A stretch of 64,000 nt of DNA. It comes from Nitrobacter sp051535235. Lineage in GTDB: Bacteria > Pseudomonadota > Alphaproteobacteria > Rhizobiales > Xanthobacteraceae. The position numbers and the translations under genes were made by a program. Each line of letters starts with the position of its first letter. Position 1 is the first letter of the stretch. Of the stretch, positions 8,278 to 19,422 are shown piece after piece. The notes below the pieces were generated by a model, which saw only the letters and a list, made by a program, of their open reading frames with translations, searched no databases and was not told the origin of the DNA. The stretch covers positions 124,001 through 188,000 of the forward strand of contig NZ_JBPPLZ010000002.1 in the NCBI RefSeq assembly GCF_051535235.1, in the 5' to 3' direction.

Positions 8278-9496
8278 TGCCGTCGCCATAACCGCAGCGA
8301 TGCTGTGCGTCTGCGCCAGCCCTTCCCGTAGCGCCAGCTCGCAGGATTTCGCCGCAGTCGAGCGCGGTCGTTATCTGACAACGGCCGCCGATTGTGGAAG
8401 CTGTCATACGACGCCCGGCAGCGCTCATCCCTTCGCTGGCGGACGTCCCATCGAAACACCGTTCGGGGTTCTCGCGGCGCCCAACGTCACCCCCGACCCC
8501 GAAACGGGCATCGGCGCCTGGACCGACGACGAGTTCGACGCCGCTGTGCGGCACGGACGCAGCCGGAACGGCGCGCGTCTCTATCCGGCCATGCCGTTTC
8601 CGTACTACACGCGGATGTCGCGCCAGGACGTGGCCGATATCCGCGCCTACCTCGACACCGTCGAGCCCGTGCATAACGCGGTGACCGTCAATCGTCTTCC
8701 GTTTCCCCTCAACCTTCGTTCCTCCATGATCGCGTGGGACGCGCTGTACTTTACGCCGGGCGAGTTCCGGCCCGACGCCTCGAAGTCGAAGGAGTGGAAT
8801 CGTGGCGCCTATCTGGTTCAGGGGCCCGGGCATTGCGGCGCGTGCCATACTCCGAAGACCGTACTTGGCAGTGATGAAGCGTCCCGGACGCTGCATGGCT
8901 CCGCCCTGCAAGGCTGGACCGCGCCGGATATTACGGGCAAGCAGGGATCGCTGCGCGACTGGTCGGTCGATGATATCGCTGCCTATCTCAAGACCGGCCA
9001 CAACAAGAATGCGGCCGCGGCCGGATTGATGGGCGAGGTGGTCGGACGTTCGACCTCGCATCTGACCGATAGTGACGTGAAAGCCATCGCCGTCTATCTG
9101 AAGGATCTTTCCGGGTCGGCACCGGGAAAGACCGCATCGCCCGACAAGGATGTCATCAACGCAGGGGCTGCGATCTATCAGGATCTTTGCTCGGCCTGCC
9201 ATCGCGGGGATGGCAAAGGCGTGCCGCAGATGTTTCCGAACCTGACGGAAGTCGCGACCGTCTCTGCGGCGAAGCCGGACACCGTGTTGCGGGTGATCAT
9301 CCAGGGAGCGGAGAGCGTTTCGACGGACAAGGAGCCGACCGGTCCCGCCATGCCGGCCTTCGGCTGGCAGCTTGACGACGCCCAGATTGCTGCGGTCGCG
9401 ACCTATGTCCGGAGTCATTTCGGCAAGCAAGACTCTGCCGTCAGCGCGGTGGATGTGGGCAAGGCGCGTTCCGCGCTGGCCGCGCGGGTCAATTGA
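8270..9496 (+). CDS. Triheme cytochrome c subunit of GMC dehydrogenase
   Basis: 408-aa periplasmic cytochrome c that accepts electrons from the flavoprotein. An N-terminal signal (hydrophobic residues 4-20) precedes three CXXCH sites: CGSCH at 42-46, CGACH near 190 and CSACH near 307. The layout matches the cytochrome subunit of gluconate/alcohol dehydrogenases (adhB/gndC type). It is translationally coupled to the flavoprotein gene. The 3' end lies only 12 bp from the convergent oxidase subunit IV gene, and a caa3 oxidase next door is a plausible electron sink. Confidence 0.9.
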   Translation: MRSAVAITAAMLCVCASPSRSASSQDFAAVERGRYLTTAADCGSCHTTPGSAHPFAGGRPIETPFGVLAAPNVTPDPETGIGAWTDDEFDAAVRHGRSRNGARLYPAMPFPYYTRMSRQDVADIRAYLDTVEPVHNAVTVNRLPFPLNLRSSMIAWDALYFTPGEFRPDASKSKEWNRGAYLVQGPGHCGACHTPKTVLGSDEASRTLHGSALQGWTAPDITGKQGSLRDWSVDDIAAYLKTGHNKNAAAAGLMGEVVGRSTSHLTDSDVKAIAVYLKDLSGSAPGKTASPDKDVINAGAAIYQDLCSACHRGDGKGVPQMFPNLTEVATVSAAKPDTVLRVIIQGAESVSTDKEPTGPAMPAFGWQLDDAQIAAVATYVRSHFGKQDSAVSAVDVGKARSALAARVN

Positions 9497-9508
9497 AGTT
9501 GACCTGGA

Positions 9509-9781
9509 TCAGGTGCGGGTGAGGAAATCCATCATTCCGAGCCACAGCAGAATGCCCAGCCAGAACACTCCGGCGCCGGCGAAGACGTAGGTGCGTGCGC
9601 CGCGGTGCCGCAGTTCCATGAACACCGCGGCGACGATGGTGGCTTTGGTCGCGGCGATGGTGAGCGCGATGATGCTGTTGAAGTTGCCGAGCGGCACATA
9701 GGCCAACGTCACTGTCAGCGTAAGCAGCGCCAGCAGCGCCAGCCAGGCGCCGAGCAATGCTGGAGGCGGACGCCAGTGCAT
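9509..9781 (-). CDS. Cytochrome c oxidase subunit IV (small caa3-type subunit)
   Basis: 90-aa membrane protein with three hydrophobic helices, including the family segment KATIVAAVFMELRH at mid-length (prokaryotic COX4/CyoD family). It is the last gene of the oxidase operon and starts one base inside the stop of subunit III (TGATG). The role is structural stabilisation of the oxidase; it carries no cofactor. Confidence 0.85.
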   Translation of the reverse strand: MHWRPPPALLGAWLALLALLTLTVTLAYVPLGNFNSIIALTIAATKATIVAAVFMELRHRGARTYVFAGAGVFWLGILLWLGMMDFLTRT

Positions 9782-10414
9782 CAGGCCGTCCTTCCCGGCA
9801 GGTAGATCAGGGCGAAAAGAAATATCCAGACCACGTCGACGAAGTGCCAGTAAAGCGCCACGCTGTGCAGGGCGGCGCGGTGCCGCGCAGTCGGCGCGCG
9901 CAAACTCAGTGGAGCGAGAACCGCCAGCAGACCAATGCCGACCAGCATATGCAGGGCGTGGATCGCGGTGGCGACGAAATAGAAGATGAAAAACAGCATT
10001 GCGCCGTTGGCGAATTTGTCAGCAAATCTGAAATCAACTCCCGGCACCAGATGCTCGCGGTACTCATTCGCATATTCGAAGCCCTTGAGGATGATAAACA
10101 GGGAACCCAGCAAGATAGCGCCGGACAGAAGCGTGACGCAGGTTTTCCGCGTCTCCTCGGCAAACGCATCCACTGCGCAGGCCACCAGAAAGCTCGATGT
10201 GAGGAGGATGGCGGTGTTCGCCGTTCCGATCGCGATGCCGGTATGTCGGCTCGCGGCAGCGAAAGCTTCGGGATAGGCGTGACGATAAACGCAATAGCCC
10301 AGAATGAGGCCGCCGAACAGCAGCACCTCGGTCGCGATGAAGACCCACATGCCGAGTTCGGCCGTCTCGTCGCGATGACGCGCGGAGACAAATTGCGGAG
10401 CGAAAGCACCGTCG

Positions 10415-10422
<8 letters not shown>
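9781..10422 (-). CDS. ctaE: Cytochrome c oxidase subunit III
   Basis: 213-aa heme-copper oxidase subunit III. Sequence marks: MWVFIATEVLLFGGL near residues 27-41 with the conserved Glu, and later HALHMLVGIGLLA and YWHFVDVVWIFLFALIYL at the C-terminus, ending in the usual WHFVDxVW block. Length (about 200 aa) fits the short bacterial form. It overlaps subunit I upstream by 8 nt. Confidence 0.92.
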
Positions 10423-12018
<1,596 letters not shown>

Positions 12019-12022
<4 letters not shown>

Positions 12023-12960
12023 GGGCGTCGTCCGCCAAGCGATTTGATGTAGAGGATTAGCCGGAGCAACTGTTCTTCATTCACCTTGCCTTCGAACGAG
12101 GGCATCAGCGGCTCGTAGCCGGCCGCGATCTGGCTGCGCGGCAGCAGGATGGAGTCGCGGATATACTTGTCATCGGCCGTCACCGTGCTGCCGTCGCTCA
12201 GCGGGACCGGACGTCCGTAAAGGCCGTCGAGGGACGGTGCATGGATCTTGCTGCCGGCCCCATGACAGCCGCTGCATCCCAGCTCACGAAACAGCGTGCC
12301 GCCTTCCTGTGCCAGCGAATTGACGGGCGTTTGCGCCGCGAGCCATGCCGCATAGTCCGGTGCCTCCATTGCGACGATCTCGCCCGTCATGCCGGAATGT
12401 TCGGTGCCGCAGTATTCCGCGCAAAACAGATGGTAGTGTCCCGCTTTGTCTATTTCGATCTCGAGGTCCTGATAGCGCCCCGGCACAACGTCGTGCTTGA
12501 GCCGGATCGCCGGAACGAAGAAGCTATGGATGACATCCTGCGACGCCATCACCAACCGGACCGGCTGGCCAACCGGAATATGCAGCGCGTTGATCTCGGA
12601 CTGGCCGCCGCTGTGCTGGACTTTCCACATCCACTGCTTGGCCACCACGAACACCGACAGTTGATCCGTCGGTACCCGGTAGATCTGAAAGTAGATTTCG
12701 GCTCCCCACACGAACAGCAAAAGAAATCCAACCAGCGAAGCCGCTGTCCAGCTTACTTCCCAATGCCAGCTCTTGGTAATCCGATGGTCGCGATCGACAT
12801 CGTTCGTCGCGCGATAGCGCACGCAGAAGAGGGTCAGAAGAAAAAACAGCAGGACGAGTACAAGCGAACTTGCGACCAACAGGCCGGTGAACAGCAGATC
12901 GACGTCGCTGCCATGAGGCGAAACGCCGGGATGCCAGAAGGGGATCCATTCGCGCCACAT
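12019..12960 (-). CDS. ctaC: Cytochrome c oxidase subunit II with fused cytochrome c domain (caa3 type)
   Basis: 313-aa subunit II. Two N-terminal membrane helices precede the CuA domain, with ligands in DVIHSFFVP (about residue 142) and CAEYCGTEHSGM (about 177-188). A C-terminal cytochrome c domain has CSGCH near 227 and a Met-rich LMPSFEG ligand region near the end. This fusion defines caa3 oxidases, which take electrons directly from a donor complex or its cytochrome. No cleavable lipoprotein signal is evident. It stands 39 bp downstream of the small 13000-13353 gene. Confidence 0.94.
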
Positions 12961-12999
12961 TGCGAGGGCCCGATCAGCGCCAGTGCGTCCGAATGACCA

Positions 13000-13353
13000 T
13001 CATTGTGATGGCCATCCAGGCAATCCTTTGTGAAGCAGCACTTGCACGGCCCGCGCGACGGGAATCCGGACCCGTCCATGTTCCCGGTCCGACCATCCGT
13101 AAGTGTCGGTGAGCCGCCTTTCGCTTCGGTGGAATCGATCCAGGCTCTCGCGCGGCACGATGTCGAGACGCGGCGTGCCGGCGCTTAGTGTGGGCGGCGC
13201 GGCTGGGTTTTTGTGCTTCATCGATTGAGGGAAGACAAACGGCATCAAAAGCGGCGTCAGAATAATGAACGCCGCGAGCCCGCCGGCGGTCCAGGCGATC
13301 CCGACGCTTGCGATGTCGGTTCGCTCGTAATCGAAGTCTGTCTGCTCTGTCAT
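13000..13353 (-). CDS. Small membrane protein associated with ACIII/caa3 clusters
   Basis: 117-aa protein with one membrane helix at about residues 17-40 and a soluble C-terminal part ending in the pattern YGWSD-x5-VRIPVARAVQ-x5-KGLP. I recall this C-terminal pattern (YGW-D, VRIP-RA, LL-RGLP) from small unannotated proteins encoded beside alternative complex III and Sco genes in Acidobacteria and other phyla; this is from memory and unverified. It heads the caa3 operon and diverges from actA. The role is unknown: an assembly factor or a linker between the two complexes are both possible. Confidence 0.65.
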   Translation of the reverse strand: MTEQTDFDYERTDIASVGIAWTAGGLAAFIILTPLLMPFVFPQSMKHKNPAAPPTLSAGTPRLDIVPRESLDRFHRSERRLTDTYGWSDREHGRVRIPVARAVQVLLHKGLPGWPSQ

Positions 13354-13466
13354 CGCCTGACCCTCGGCGATTCGATAATTCGCCCGATGCTTGCCGGTTC
13401 CTGAGAAGGAACGATTTCAGCGCCGGAGGATTAGACGACGTACATTCTCCAGGCGGGTCAGCCCGA
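13354..13466. promoter_or_regulatory. Divergent promoter region between caa3 and ACIII operons
   Basis: 113-bp gap between two divergent starts (13353 minus, 13467 plus), so it must hold or adjoin both operon promoters. I do not see a convincing sigma-70 box or a clear palindrome, so individual sites are not assigned. Confidence 0.4.
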
Positions 13467-14123
13467 ATGACCCAGATCTTTTCTCCTGCCGCCGACACAT
13501 GGCTGCGACTGTTCCTGCTGGCGGGGCTCGCGTTGACGGCGGGCGGCTTGGTCATGGTCGTCGGCGTGGCGCGGTCGGACTACGTCACGTCGTCGAATTT
13601 CCGGCCATCGCAGCCCGTTCCGTTCAGTCATCGGCATCATGCGGGCGAACTCGGTATCGACTGCCGTTACTGCCACTCAAGCGTCGAGGACGGTCCTCAT
13701 GCCGGCTTGCCGCCGACCGCAACCTGCATGACCTGCCATTCCCAGATCTGGACAAATGCCAGCATGCTCGCGCCGGTTCGGGACAGCCTTGCAGAGAACA
13801 AGCCGCTCAGCTGGACGCGGGTGGCAAAGCTGCCAGATTACGTGTTTTTCCGCCACGACGTCCATATCGCAAAGGGCGTGGGATGCGAGACCTGCCACGG
13901 TCGTATCGACGAGATGGCGCTGACTTATCGCGCCAAGGCATTCACCATGCAGTTCTGCCTCGATTGCCATCGCGATCCGGCGCCGAACTTGCGCCCTGCC
14001 AATGCCATCACCGCGATGGGCTGGAAGCCCCAGGGCGATGTGCGTGCCGCTGGCGAAGCCATTGCCGCGCACGAGCATATTCGCGTTGGTGAATTGACCC
14101 ATTGTTACGTGTGTCACCGATGA
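13467..14123 (+). CDS. actA: Alternative complex III pentaheme cytochrome c, ActA
   Basis: 218-aa membrane-anchored multiheme cytochrome. Five CXXCH sites are visible in order: CRYCH, CMTCH, CETCH, CLDCH and CYVCH (the last just before the stop). One N-terminal helix (about residues 9-33) acts as anchor. Length and heme count match the pentaheme ActA of alternative complex III, which passes electrons from the quinol-oxidising core to a periplasmic cytochrome or oxidase. The ATG at 13467 is preferred over an upstream in-frame start because it opens directly before the anchor helix. The stop overlaps actB (ATGA). Confidence 0.92.
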   Translation: MTQIFSPAADTWLRLFLLAGLALTAGGLVMVVGVARSDYVTSSNFRPSQPVPFSHRHHAGELGIDCRYCHSSVEDGPHAGLPPTATCMTCHSQIWTNASMLAPVRDSLAENKPLSWTRVAKLPDYVFFRHDVHIAKGVGCETCHGRIDEMALTYRAKAFTMQFCLDCHRDPAPNLRPANAITAMGWKPQGDVRAAGEAIAAHEHIRVGELTHCYVCHR

Positions 14124-17023
14124 ATCGCCGCTCGTCAAAGCAGGAGGGCAACAGCTCGAGCCCGACGCGGCTCTGGTCGGGCATCGAGGAGTTGTCCGGC
14201 GATCCGTCGTTCGAAAGCTGGGTGAATGCCGAATTCCCATCTGCAATGGAGCTGCCTCCGGCGGCGCGGCGGCAGTTCCTCAAGCTGATGGGCGCCTCCT
14301 TTGCGCTCGCGGGTTTGACGGCCTGCGAAAAGAGTCCATTCGTGGCGGCGCTTCCGTACGTCGATCAGCCCGTCGATGACGTGCCGGGAGTCCCGCGCTA
14401 TTACGCCTCCGCCGTGACGCTAGAGGGTTATGCCCAGCCGGTGATCGCCACGACCTATGCCGGGCGGCCGACAAAACTCGACGGCAATCCGGATCATCCG
14501 GTTACGCAGGGCCGTAGCGACATCTTCATGCAGGCGGCGATTCTCGGCCTTTACGATCCCGACCGCGCGCAAGCGCCGACGCGGCGAAGCGAGCCGGTCA
14601 CGTGGAAAGACGTTGCCGCACATTTTCACGAGCAGCGCGCGAACTGGTCGGAAAGCCAGGGCAAGGGAGTGCGCCTTTTGATGGAGCCAACGACGTCGCC
14701 GACCCTGCTTCGACAGGTCGACGCGTTGCTCACGCAGTTTCCGCTGGTTCGTGTCCATACATTTGAAGCTGTCGGTCGCACTGTCCGCCGTGGCCTGACA
14801 CAAGCCGCCTACGGCCGGGCGCTCGACGTTCACTATGCTCTCGACAAGTGCGACGTCATCGTCAGTCTCGATGACGATTTTCTCGGGCCCGGTCCCGATC
14901 AGGTGCGGAACGCGCGCGCCTGGTCGGCTGCACGAAGGCGGCATGCGAACCGGCCGGGCGTCCGGCTTCTTGTTGCCGAACCTGTACCGTCTGCAACCGG
15001 TGCTGTGGCCGCCGAGCGTCTTGCCGCTGACGTTGCGCGGATGTCGATCCTCGCTGAAGCCTTGGCCGCGCAGATGGGCGTCGGCGGCGCGTCGATGCGG
15101 GAGGTCAGCGATCGCGAGCGTCGCTGGATAGAGGCTGCTGCTGCTGCATTAAAGGTATCCGCAGGACGCAACGTCGTTGCCTGCGGCGGATGCTGCAGCG
15201 GCATCGCTGCGTTGTGGGTGGCGCGGCTCAACGAGGCTTTGAAGAATCCGGGCCAGACGTTGAGCTTCACCGATCCCATCGGGGGGCCTACCTCTGCGGA
15301 AACGATGTCCGGCCTGATCGCTGACATGCGAGCGGGGCAGGTCGATACGCTGATCGTTGTCGATGCCAATCCGGTTTATGCGACGCCGGTCTCGCTCGGC
15401 TTTGTCGATGCCCTCGCGAAGGTTCCGTCAAGCGTGCACGTCGGTCTCCAGCGCGACGAGACCGGCTATCATTGTGAATGGCAGCTCCCACTGACGCATA
15501 TGCTGGAAAGCTGGAGCGACGCCCGTGCCGTCGATGGTACTGCGACCATCATCCAGCCGACCATCGCACCGTTCTACGACGTCCGGAGCGTTCATGAGAT
15601 TTTTGCGATGCTGCTCGGCGAGATCGATCCGTCGCCGGATGGTACGGTGCGCGAGACCTGGCGCGCCGTGTTTGGCGACCAGTTCAACGCGCGGTGGTCG
15701 CAAGCTCTGCATGACGGCTTTATTCCGGGTGCCGCGCCGTTTGTGACTGAGGTGGCGCCGCGTCAGGATCTGCCGTCGCCGATGGATATCAAGACCAGGG
15801 CAGACGATTTCGACGTCGTCTTCCATCCTGACCCGACCATCTGGGACGGCCGCTTCGCCAATGTGGGATGGCTGCAGGAATTGCCGAAACCGCTCACCAC
15901 TTTGACATGGGGCAATGTCATCAGCATCGGCCCGTCCCTGGCCCGATGCCTCAATCTGTCCAATGGAGATGGCGTCGAGATCGCCATCGGCGATCGGCAC
16001 ATCCAGGGACCGGTCTGGGTGATGCCGGGACAGGCCGCGAATACGGTTGCTCTGTCGCTCGGCTACGGCAGGACACGCTCGGGCCGCGTCGGCGACAATC
16101 TCGGCTACAATGCGTTCGAGGTGATGCCCGCCGACGGCGCCCGGACTGCGAAGGGCAGCCTCCGCAAGACCGGGAAGCGCGAAACCCTCGCGGTCACGCA
16201 GTTGCATCATCGCATGGAAGGATTTGATTTCGTCCGCGAAGTGAGCCCCTCCCGTCCGGCGCTACCGAAGCCTGAACAGCAGGCGAGCCTGTATCCGCCA
16301 TGGCCCTCGGCAAGGAATGCGTGGGGCATGGTGATCGATCTCGACTCCTGCATTGGGTGCAACGCTTGCGTCGCCGCCTGTACGGCCGAAAACAACGTAC
16401 CGGTTGTCGGCAAGGAGCAGGTCGAGGCCGGCCGCGAAATGCACTGGCTGCGGATCGCTCGCTACTACACGGGCGATGTTAAGACGCCGCGCAGCTTCTT
16501 CCAGCCTGTGCCGTGTATGCATTGCGAGCAGGCGCCTTGCGAAATGGGTTGTCCGGTCCATGCCACGACCCATAGTCCCGAAGGCGTCAACCAGATGGTC
16601 TACAACCGCTGCATCGGGACGCGGACCTGCTCCAGTTTCTGCCCCTACAAGGTACGGCGCTTCAATTTCTACGACTACCGCGCGCCCGAGGATTCGCCGC
16701 TGCATGCTGCCGACAATCCTGACGTGACCGTGCGCGCGCGCGGCGTGATGGAGAAATGCACCTACTGCACGCAGCGGATCGAGGCCGCTCATGCCGCAGC
16801 CGACAAGGAGAATCGAGCGATCCGTGAGGGCGAGGTGGTGACCGCCTGCCAGAGTGCCTGTCCTACCCGAGCGATTACATTCGGCGACATCAACGATCCG
16901 CAGTCGGAGGTGTCCCGTCTCAGGCGCGACGGACGGCATTACGCATTGTTGGAAGAGCAGGGGACGCGGCCGCGCACCACCTATCTCGCTCGCTGGCGCG
17001 ATAGCGAGGAGGATCAGGGATGA
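14120..17023 (+). CDS. actB: Alternative complex III iron-sulfur/molybdopterin-like subunit, ActB
   Basis: 967 aa, a fusion of a molybdopterin oxidoreductase-like domain with a C-terminal ferredoxin domain. The twin-arginine motif RRQFLKLMG sits unusually deep, near residue 50, followed by an LTAC lipobox-like end; that late position is typical for ActB. The C-terminal domain (about 735-950) has cysteine groups CIGCNACVAAC, CMHCEQAPCEMGC, CIGTRTCSSFC, CTYC and CQSAC, enough for three [4Fe-4S] and one [3Fe-4S] cluster. The molybdopterin-like half of ActB is known to lack a bound cofactor. The start is the ATG overlapping the actA stop; the end overlaps actC (ATGA). Confidence 0.94.
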   Translation: MNRRSSKQEGNSSSPTRLWSGIEELSGDPSFESWVNAEFPSAMELPPAARRQFLKLMGASFALAGLTACEKSPFVAALPYVDQPVDDVPGVPRYYASAVTLEGYAQPVIATTYAGRPTKLDGNPDHPVTQGRSDIFMQAAILGLYDPDRAQAPTRRSEPVTWKDVAAHFHEQRANWSESQGKGVRLLMEPTTSPTLLRQVDALLTQFPLVRVHTFEAVGRTVRRGLTQAAYGRALDVHYALDKCDVIVSLDDDFLGPGPDQVRNARAWSAARRRHANRPGVRLLVAEPVPSATGAVAAERLAADVARMSILAEALAAQMGVGGASMREVSDRERRWIEAAAAALKVSAGRNVVACGGCCSGIAALWVARLNEALKNPGQTLSFTDPIGGPTSAETMSGLIADMRAGQVDTLIVVDANPVYATPVSLGFVDALAKVPSSVHVGLQRDETGYHCEWQLPLTHMLESWSDARAVDGTATIIQPTIAPFYDVRSVHEIFAMLLGEIDPSPDGTVRETWRAVFGDQFNARWSQALHDGFIPGAAPFVTEVAPRQDLPSPMDIKTRADDFDVVFHPDPTIWDGRFANVGWLQELPKPLTTLTWGNVISIGPSLARCLNLSNGDGVEIAIGDRHIQGPVWVMPGQAANTVALSLGYGRTRSGRVGDNLGYNAFEVMPADGARTAKGSLRKTGKRETLAVTQLHHRMEGFDFVREVSPSRPALPKPEQQASLYPPWPSARNAWGMVIDLDSCIGCNACVAACTAENNVPVVGKEQVEAGREMHWLRIARYYTGDVKTPRSFFQPVPCMHCEQAPCEMGCPVHATTHSPEGVNQMVYNRCIGTRTCSSFCPYKVRRFNFYDYRAPEDSPLHAADNPDVTVRARGVMEKCTYCTQRIEAAHAAADKENRAIREGEVVTACQSACPTRAITFGDINDPQSEVSRLRRDGRHYALLEEQGTRPRTTYLARWRDSEEDQG

Positions 17024-18375
17024 CTGATCGCTCCGCCGACATCCTGCCGTTGCGGCAAAGCATGGGCGGCATCGCCGATCAGTTGACCGGCATTCCGCTA
17101 CGCTTCCCGGCGCGTCGCCGCTGGTGGATCGCGATGCTGATCGCATTGGCGCTGTTGCTGCTGCTGATCGTCTCGACAATCGAACTGTTCACGCGCGGCG
17201 TCGGAATCTGGGGCATCAACATCCCGGTCAACTGGGCTTTTGCGATCCACAATTATGTCTGGTGGCTCGGCATCGGCCATGCCGGCACGCTGATCTCGGC
17301 GTTGCTGCTTCTGACAGGCAGCGAGTGGCGCAATTCGCTCAACCGGTTTGCGGAGACAATGACGTTATTCGCGGTGCTTTGCGCCGGTATCTATCCGGTG
17401 CTGCATCTTGGCCGGCCCTGGTATCTCTACTGGATGTTTCCTTATCCGGCGACGATGGGCGTTTGGCCGCAGTTTCGCAGCCCGCTGGAGTGGGACATCT
17501 GGGCCGTTCTGACTTATCTCACAGTCTCCCTGGCGTTCTGGTACACCGGTCTCATTCCCGATCTCGCATCCGCGCGTGATCGCACCACCCGCCGCGGATG
17601 GAAAATCTTCTTCGGCATCACCGCGCTCGGCTGGCGAGGATCGGCTGCACATTGGCAGCGCTGGTCGCAAGCCTATCGGCTCACGGCGGGGCTCGCGGTG
17701 CCGCTGGTCGTGTCGGTTCACAGCGAAGTCTCGCTGCTGTTTGCGGCGGGCCAGATCCCCGGTTGGCACTCGACGATTTTTCCGCCGTATTTTGTACTCG
17801 GCGCCGCCTTCTCCGGCTTTGCTATGGTGTCGATCATTGCGATTTCGCTGCGGTCCTGGTTCGGGCTTAAAAACCTCGTGACCGACCAGCACCTCGATCT
17901 GCTCGGCATGGTGCTGCTGGCGACGGGACTCATGACCGCCTACGGCTACGTGTTCGAAGTGTTCGATGCGTTTTATTCCGGCGAGCCGCATGAGATGCAA
18001 ACGCTGCTCGATCGCGCCGCCGGGGCTTATGCCTGGACTTATTGGGGCGCGGTGATTCTCAATTTTGTCCCGCTGCAGGCGCTGTGGTCGCGCCGCGTAC
18101 GCCGCACGGGCTGGGCCATGATGCTGATTTCGATCGCGGTCGTGATCGGCATGTGGCTTGAACGCTACATGATTCTTGTCACCAGCCTGTATCGCGATTT
18201 CCTGGTTTCCTCCTGGAGCCACTTCACGCCGACGTTCTGGGATTGGTCGACATGGCTCGGCACCATCGGCCTGTTTCTGGTGCCCTTCCTGCTGGCTATC
18301 CGCTTCATTCCGATGATTTCGATATTCGAAACCGAGGAGCTGTTGCACGAGGAAGAGGAGAAGGCGCATGGCTGA
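17020..18375 (+). CDS. actC: Alternative complex III NrfD-like quinol-binding subunit, ActC
   Basis: 451-aa polytopic membrane protein of the NrfD/PsrC family with about ten hydrophobic helices. Marks include WGINIPVNWAFAIHNYVWW and the His-containing GIGHAGTLISALLLL helix, near the quinol site in solved ACIII structures, and a conserved WPQFRSPLEWD loop. It anchors ActB and is thought to oxidise quinol. ATGA overlap with actB; its stop lies inside the first codons of actD (8 nt overlap). Confidence 0.93.
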   Translation: MTDRSADILPLRQSMGGIADQLTGIPLRFPARRRWWIAMLIALALLLLLIVSTIELFTRGVGIWGINIPVNWAFAIHNYVWWLGIGHAGTLISALLLLTGSEWRNSLNRFAETMTLFAVLCAGIYPVLHLGRPWYLYWMFPYPATMGVWPQFRSPLEWDIWAVLTYLTVSLAFWYTGLIPDLASARDRTTRRGWKIFFGITALGWRGSAAHWQRWSQAYRLTAGLAVPLVVSVHSEVSLLFAAGQIPGWHSTIFPPYFVLGAAFSGFAMVSIIAISLRSWFGLKNLVTDQHLDLLGMVLLATGLMTAYGYVFEVFDAFYSGEPHEMQTLLDRAAGAYAWTYWGAVILNFVPLQALWSRRVRRTGWAMMLISIAVVIGMWLERYMILVTSLYRDFLVSSWSHFTPTFWDWSTWLGTIGLFLVPFLLAIRFIPMISIFETEELLHEEEEKAHG

Positions 18376-18898
18376 TCGCCCGTTCGGCCTGCTGGCCGAA
18401 TTCGACAGCCCGGAAGCCTTGCTGAAGGCGGCGCGCAAGACGCGTGAAGCCGGCTATCGCGCGCTCGACGCGTTTACGCCGTTTCCGGTCGAAGGGCTGG
18501 CAAGAACCCTGCGGCTGCCGCGACCGAAGATTTCCTGGGTGGGGCTTTTCGGCGGTTTCGCGGGGAGCGCGTTTGCTTTGCTGATGCAGAGCTACGTCAG
18601 TTACGACTTTCCCCTCAACGTCGGCGGGCGCCCCGTCTATGCGCTGTCAGCATTTGCGGTGGTCACATTCGAGCTCACGATTCTGTTTTCGGCGTTGTCG
18701 ATGATCGTCGCCCTGCTGTGGCAGAACGGATTGCCGAGGTTGAACTTTCCGCTGTTCGCGGCGAGACGCTTTCATCTTGCCAGCAAGGACCGGTTCTTTC
18801 TTTGCGTCGAAAGCCGTGACGCCGCATTCGACGAGCAGGGGACGGCGTCGTTTCTGAAGGGACTGGGCGCGATCTCGGTGGAGCTCGTGCCGTCATGA
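18368..18898 (+). CDS. actD: Alternative complex III subunit ActD (DUF3341)
   Basis: 176-aa protein of the DUF3341 family. It begins with the typical FGLLAEFDSPEALLKAA region, has DAFTPFPVEGL, and then two membrane helices (about residues 56-76 and 93-118). ActD is a cofactor-free scaffold subunit of ACIII. Short overlaps on both sides place it firmly in the act operon. Confidence 0.92.
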   Translation: MADRPFGLLAEFDSPEALLKAARKTREAGYRALDAFTPFPVEGLARTLRLPRPKISWVGLFGGFAGSAFALLMQSYVSYDFPLNVGGRPVYALSAFAVVTFELTILFSALSMIVALLWQNGLPRLNFPLFAARRFHLASKDRFFLCVESRDAAFDEQGTASFLKGLGAISVELVPS

Positions 18899-19422
18899 GA
18901 ACTCTTGTGCTGTTGCTCGCGGCGCTCGCCCTTGCCGGCTGTGACCAGAACATGGAAATTCAACCCAAATACGGCGAATACGCGAAGGCGCCGCTGTTTC
19001 GCTCGAGCAGCGCGCGCAATCCGCCGGCGGGTGCGATGGCGCGCGACGCGCTGGCAAGGCAGCAAGAGGCGACGCAAAGACCGCCCCTGACGGCCGGCCT
19101 GCTCGACCGCGGCCGTCAGCGTTTTGCGATATTTTGCTCGCCTTGTCACGGCGCGGGCGGTGATGGCAATGGCATCATCGTGCAGCGAGGCATGCCGCAC
19201 CCGACGAGTTATCATGATCCGCGGCTCGTCGCGGCTGACGACCAGCATTTCTTCGACGTGATCAGCGATGGCTACGGTGCGATGTATTCTTATGCCTCGC
19301 GGGTCCCGCCGCGCGATCGTTGGGCCATCGTCGCCTATATCCGCGCGCTGCAATTGAGCCGCCGCGCTTCGCTTGACGATGTGCCGCCCGGTCAGCGCGC
19401 CAGGCTGGAGGCGATGCCGTGA
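18895..19422 (+). CDS. actE: Alternative complex III monoheme lipoprotein cytochrome c, ActE
   Basis: 175-aa exported cytochrome. A lipoprotein signal with lipobox LAGC places the acylated Cys at residue 16. One heme site CSPCHGAGGDGNG follows near residue 80, and a Met ligand is available in GAMYSYASRV. This matches the monoheme lipid-anchored ActE. Overlaps are ATGA with actD and GTGA with actF. Confidence 0.92.
   Translation: MRTLVLLLAALALAGCDQNMEIQPKYGEYAKAPLFRSSSARNPPAGAMARDALARQQEATQRPPLTAGLLDRGRQRFAIFCSPCHGAGGDGNGIIVQRGMPHPTSYHDPRLVAADDQHFFDVISDGYGAMYSYASRVPPRDRWAIVAYIRALQLSRRASLDDVPPGQRARLEAMP

Noticed and set aside
8144..9430. 428-codon frame on the minus strand opposite the triheme cytochrome
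   Set aside because: Shadow frame: the plus-strand gene has three heme motifs and correct operon overlaps.
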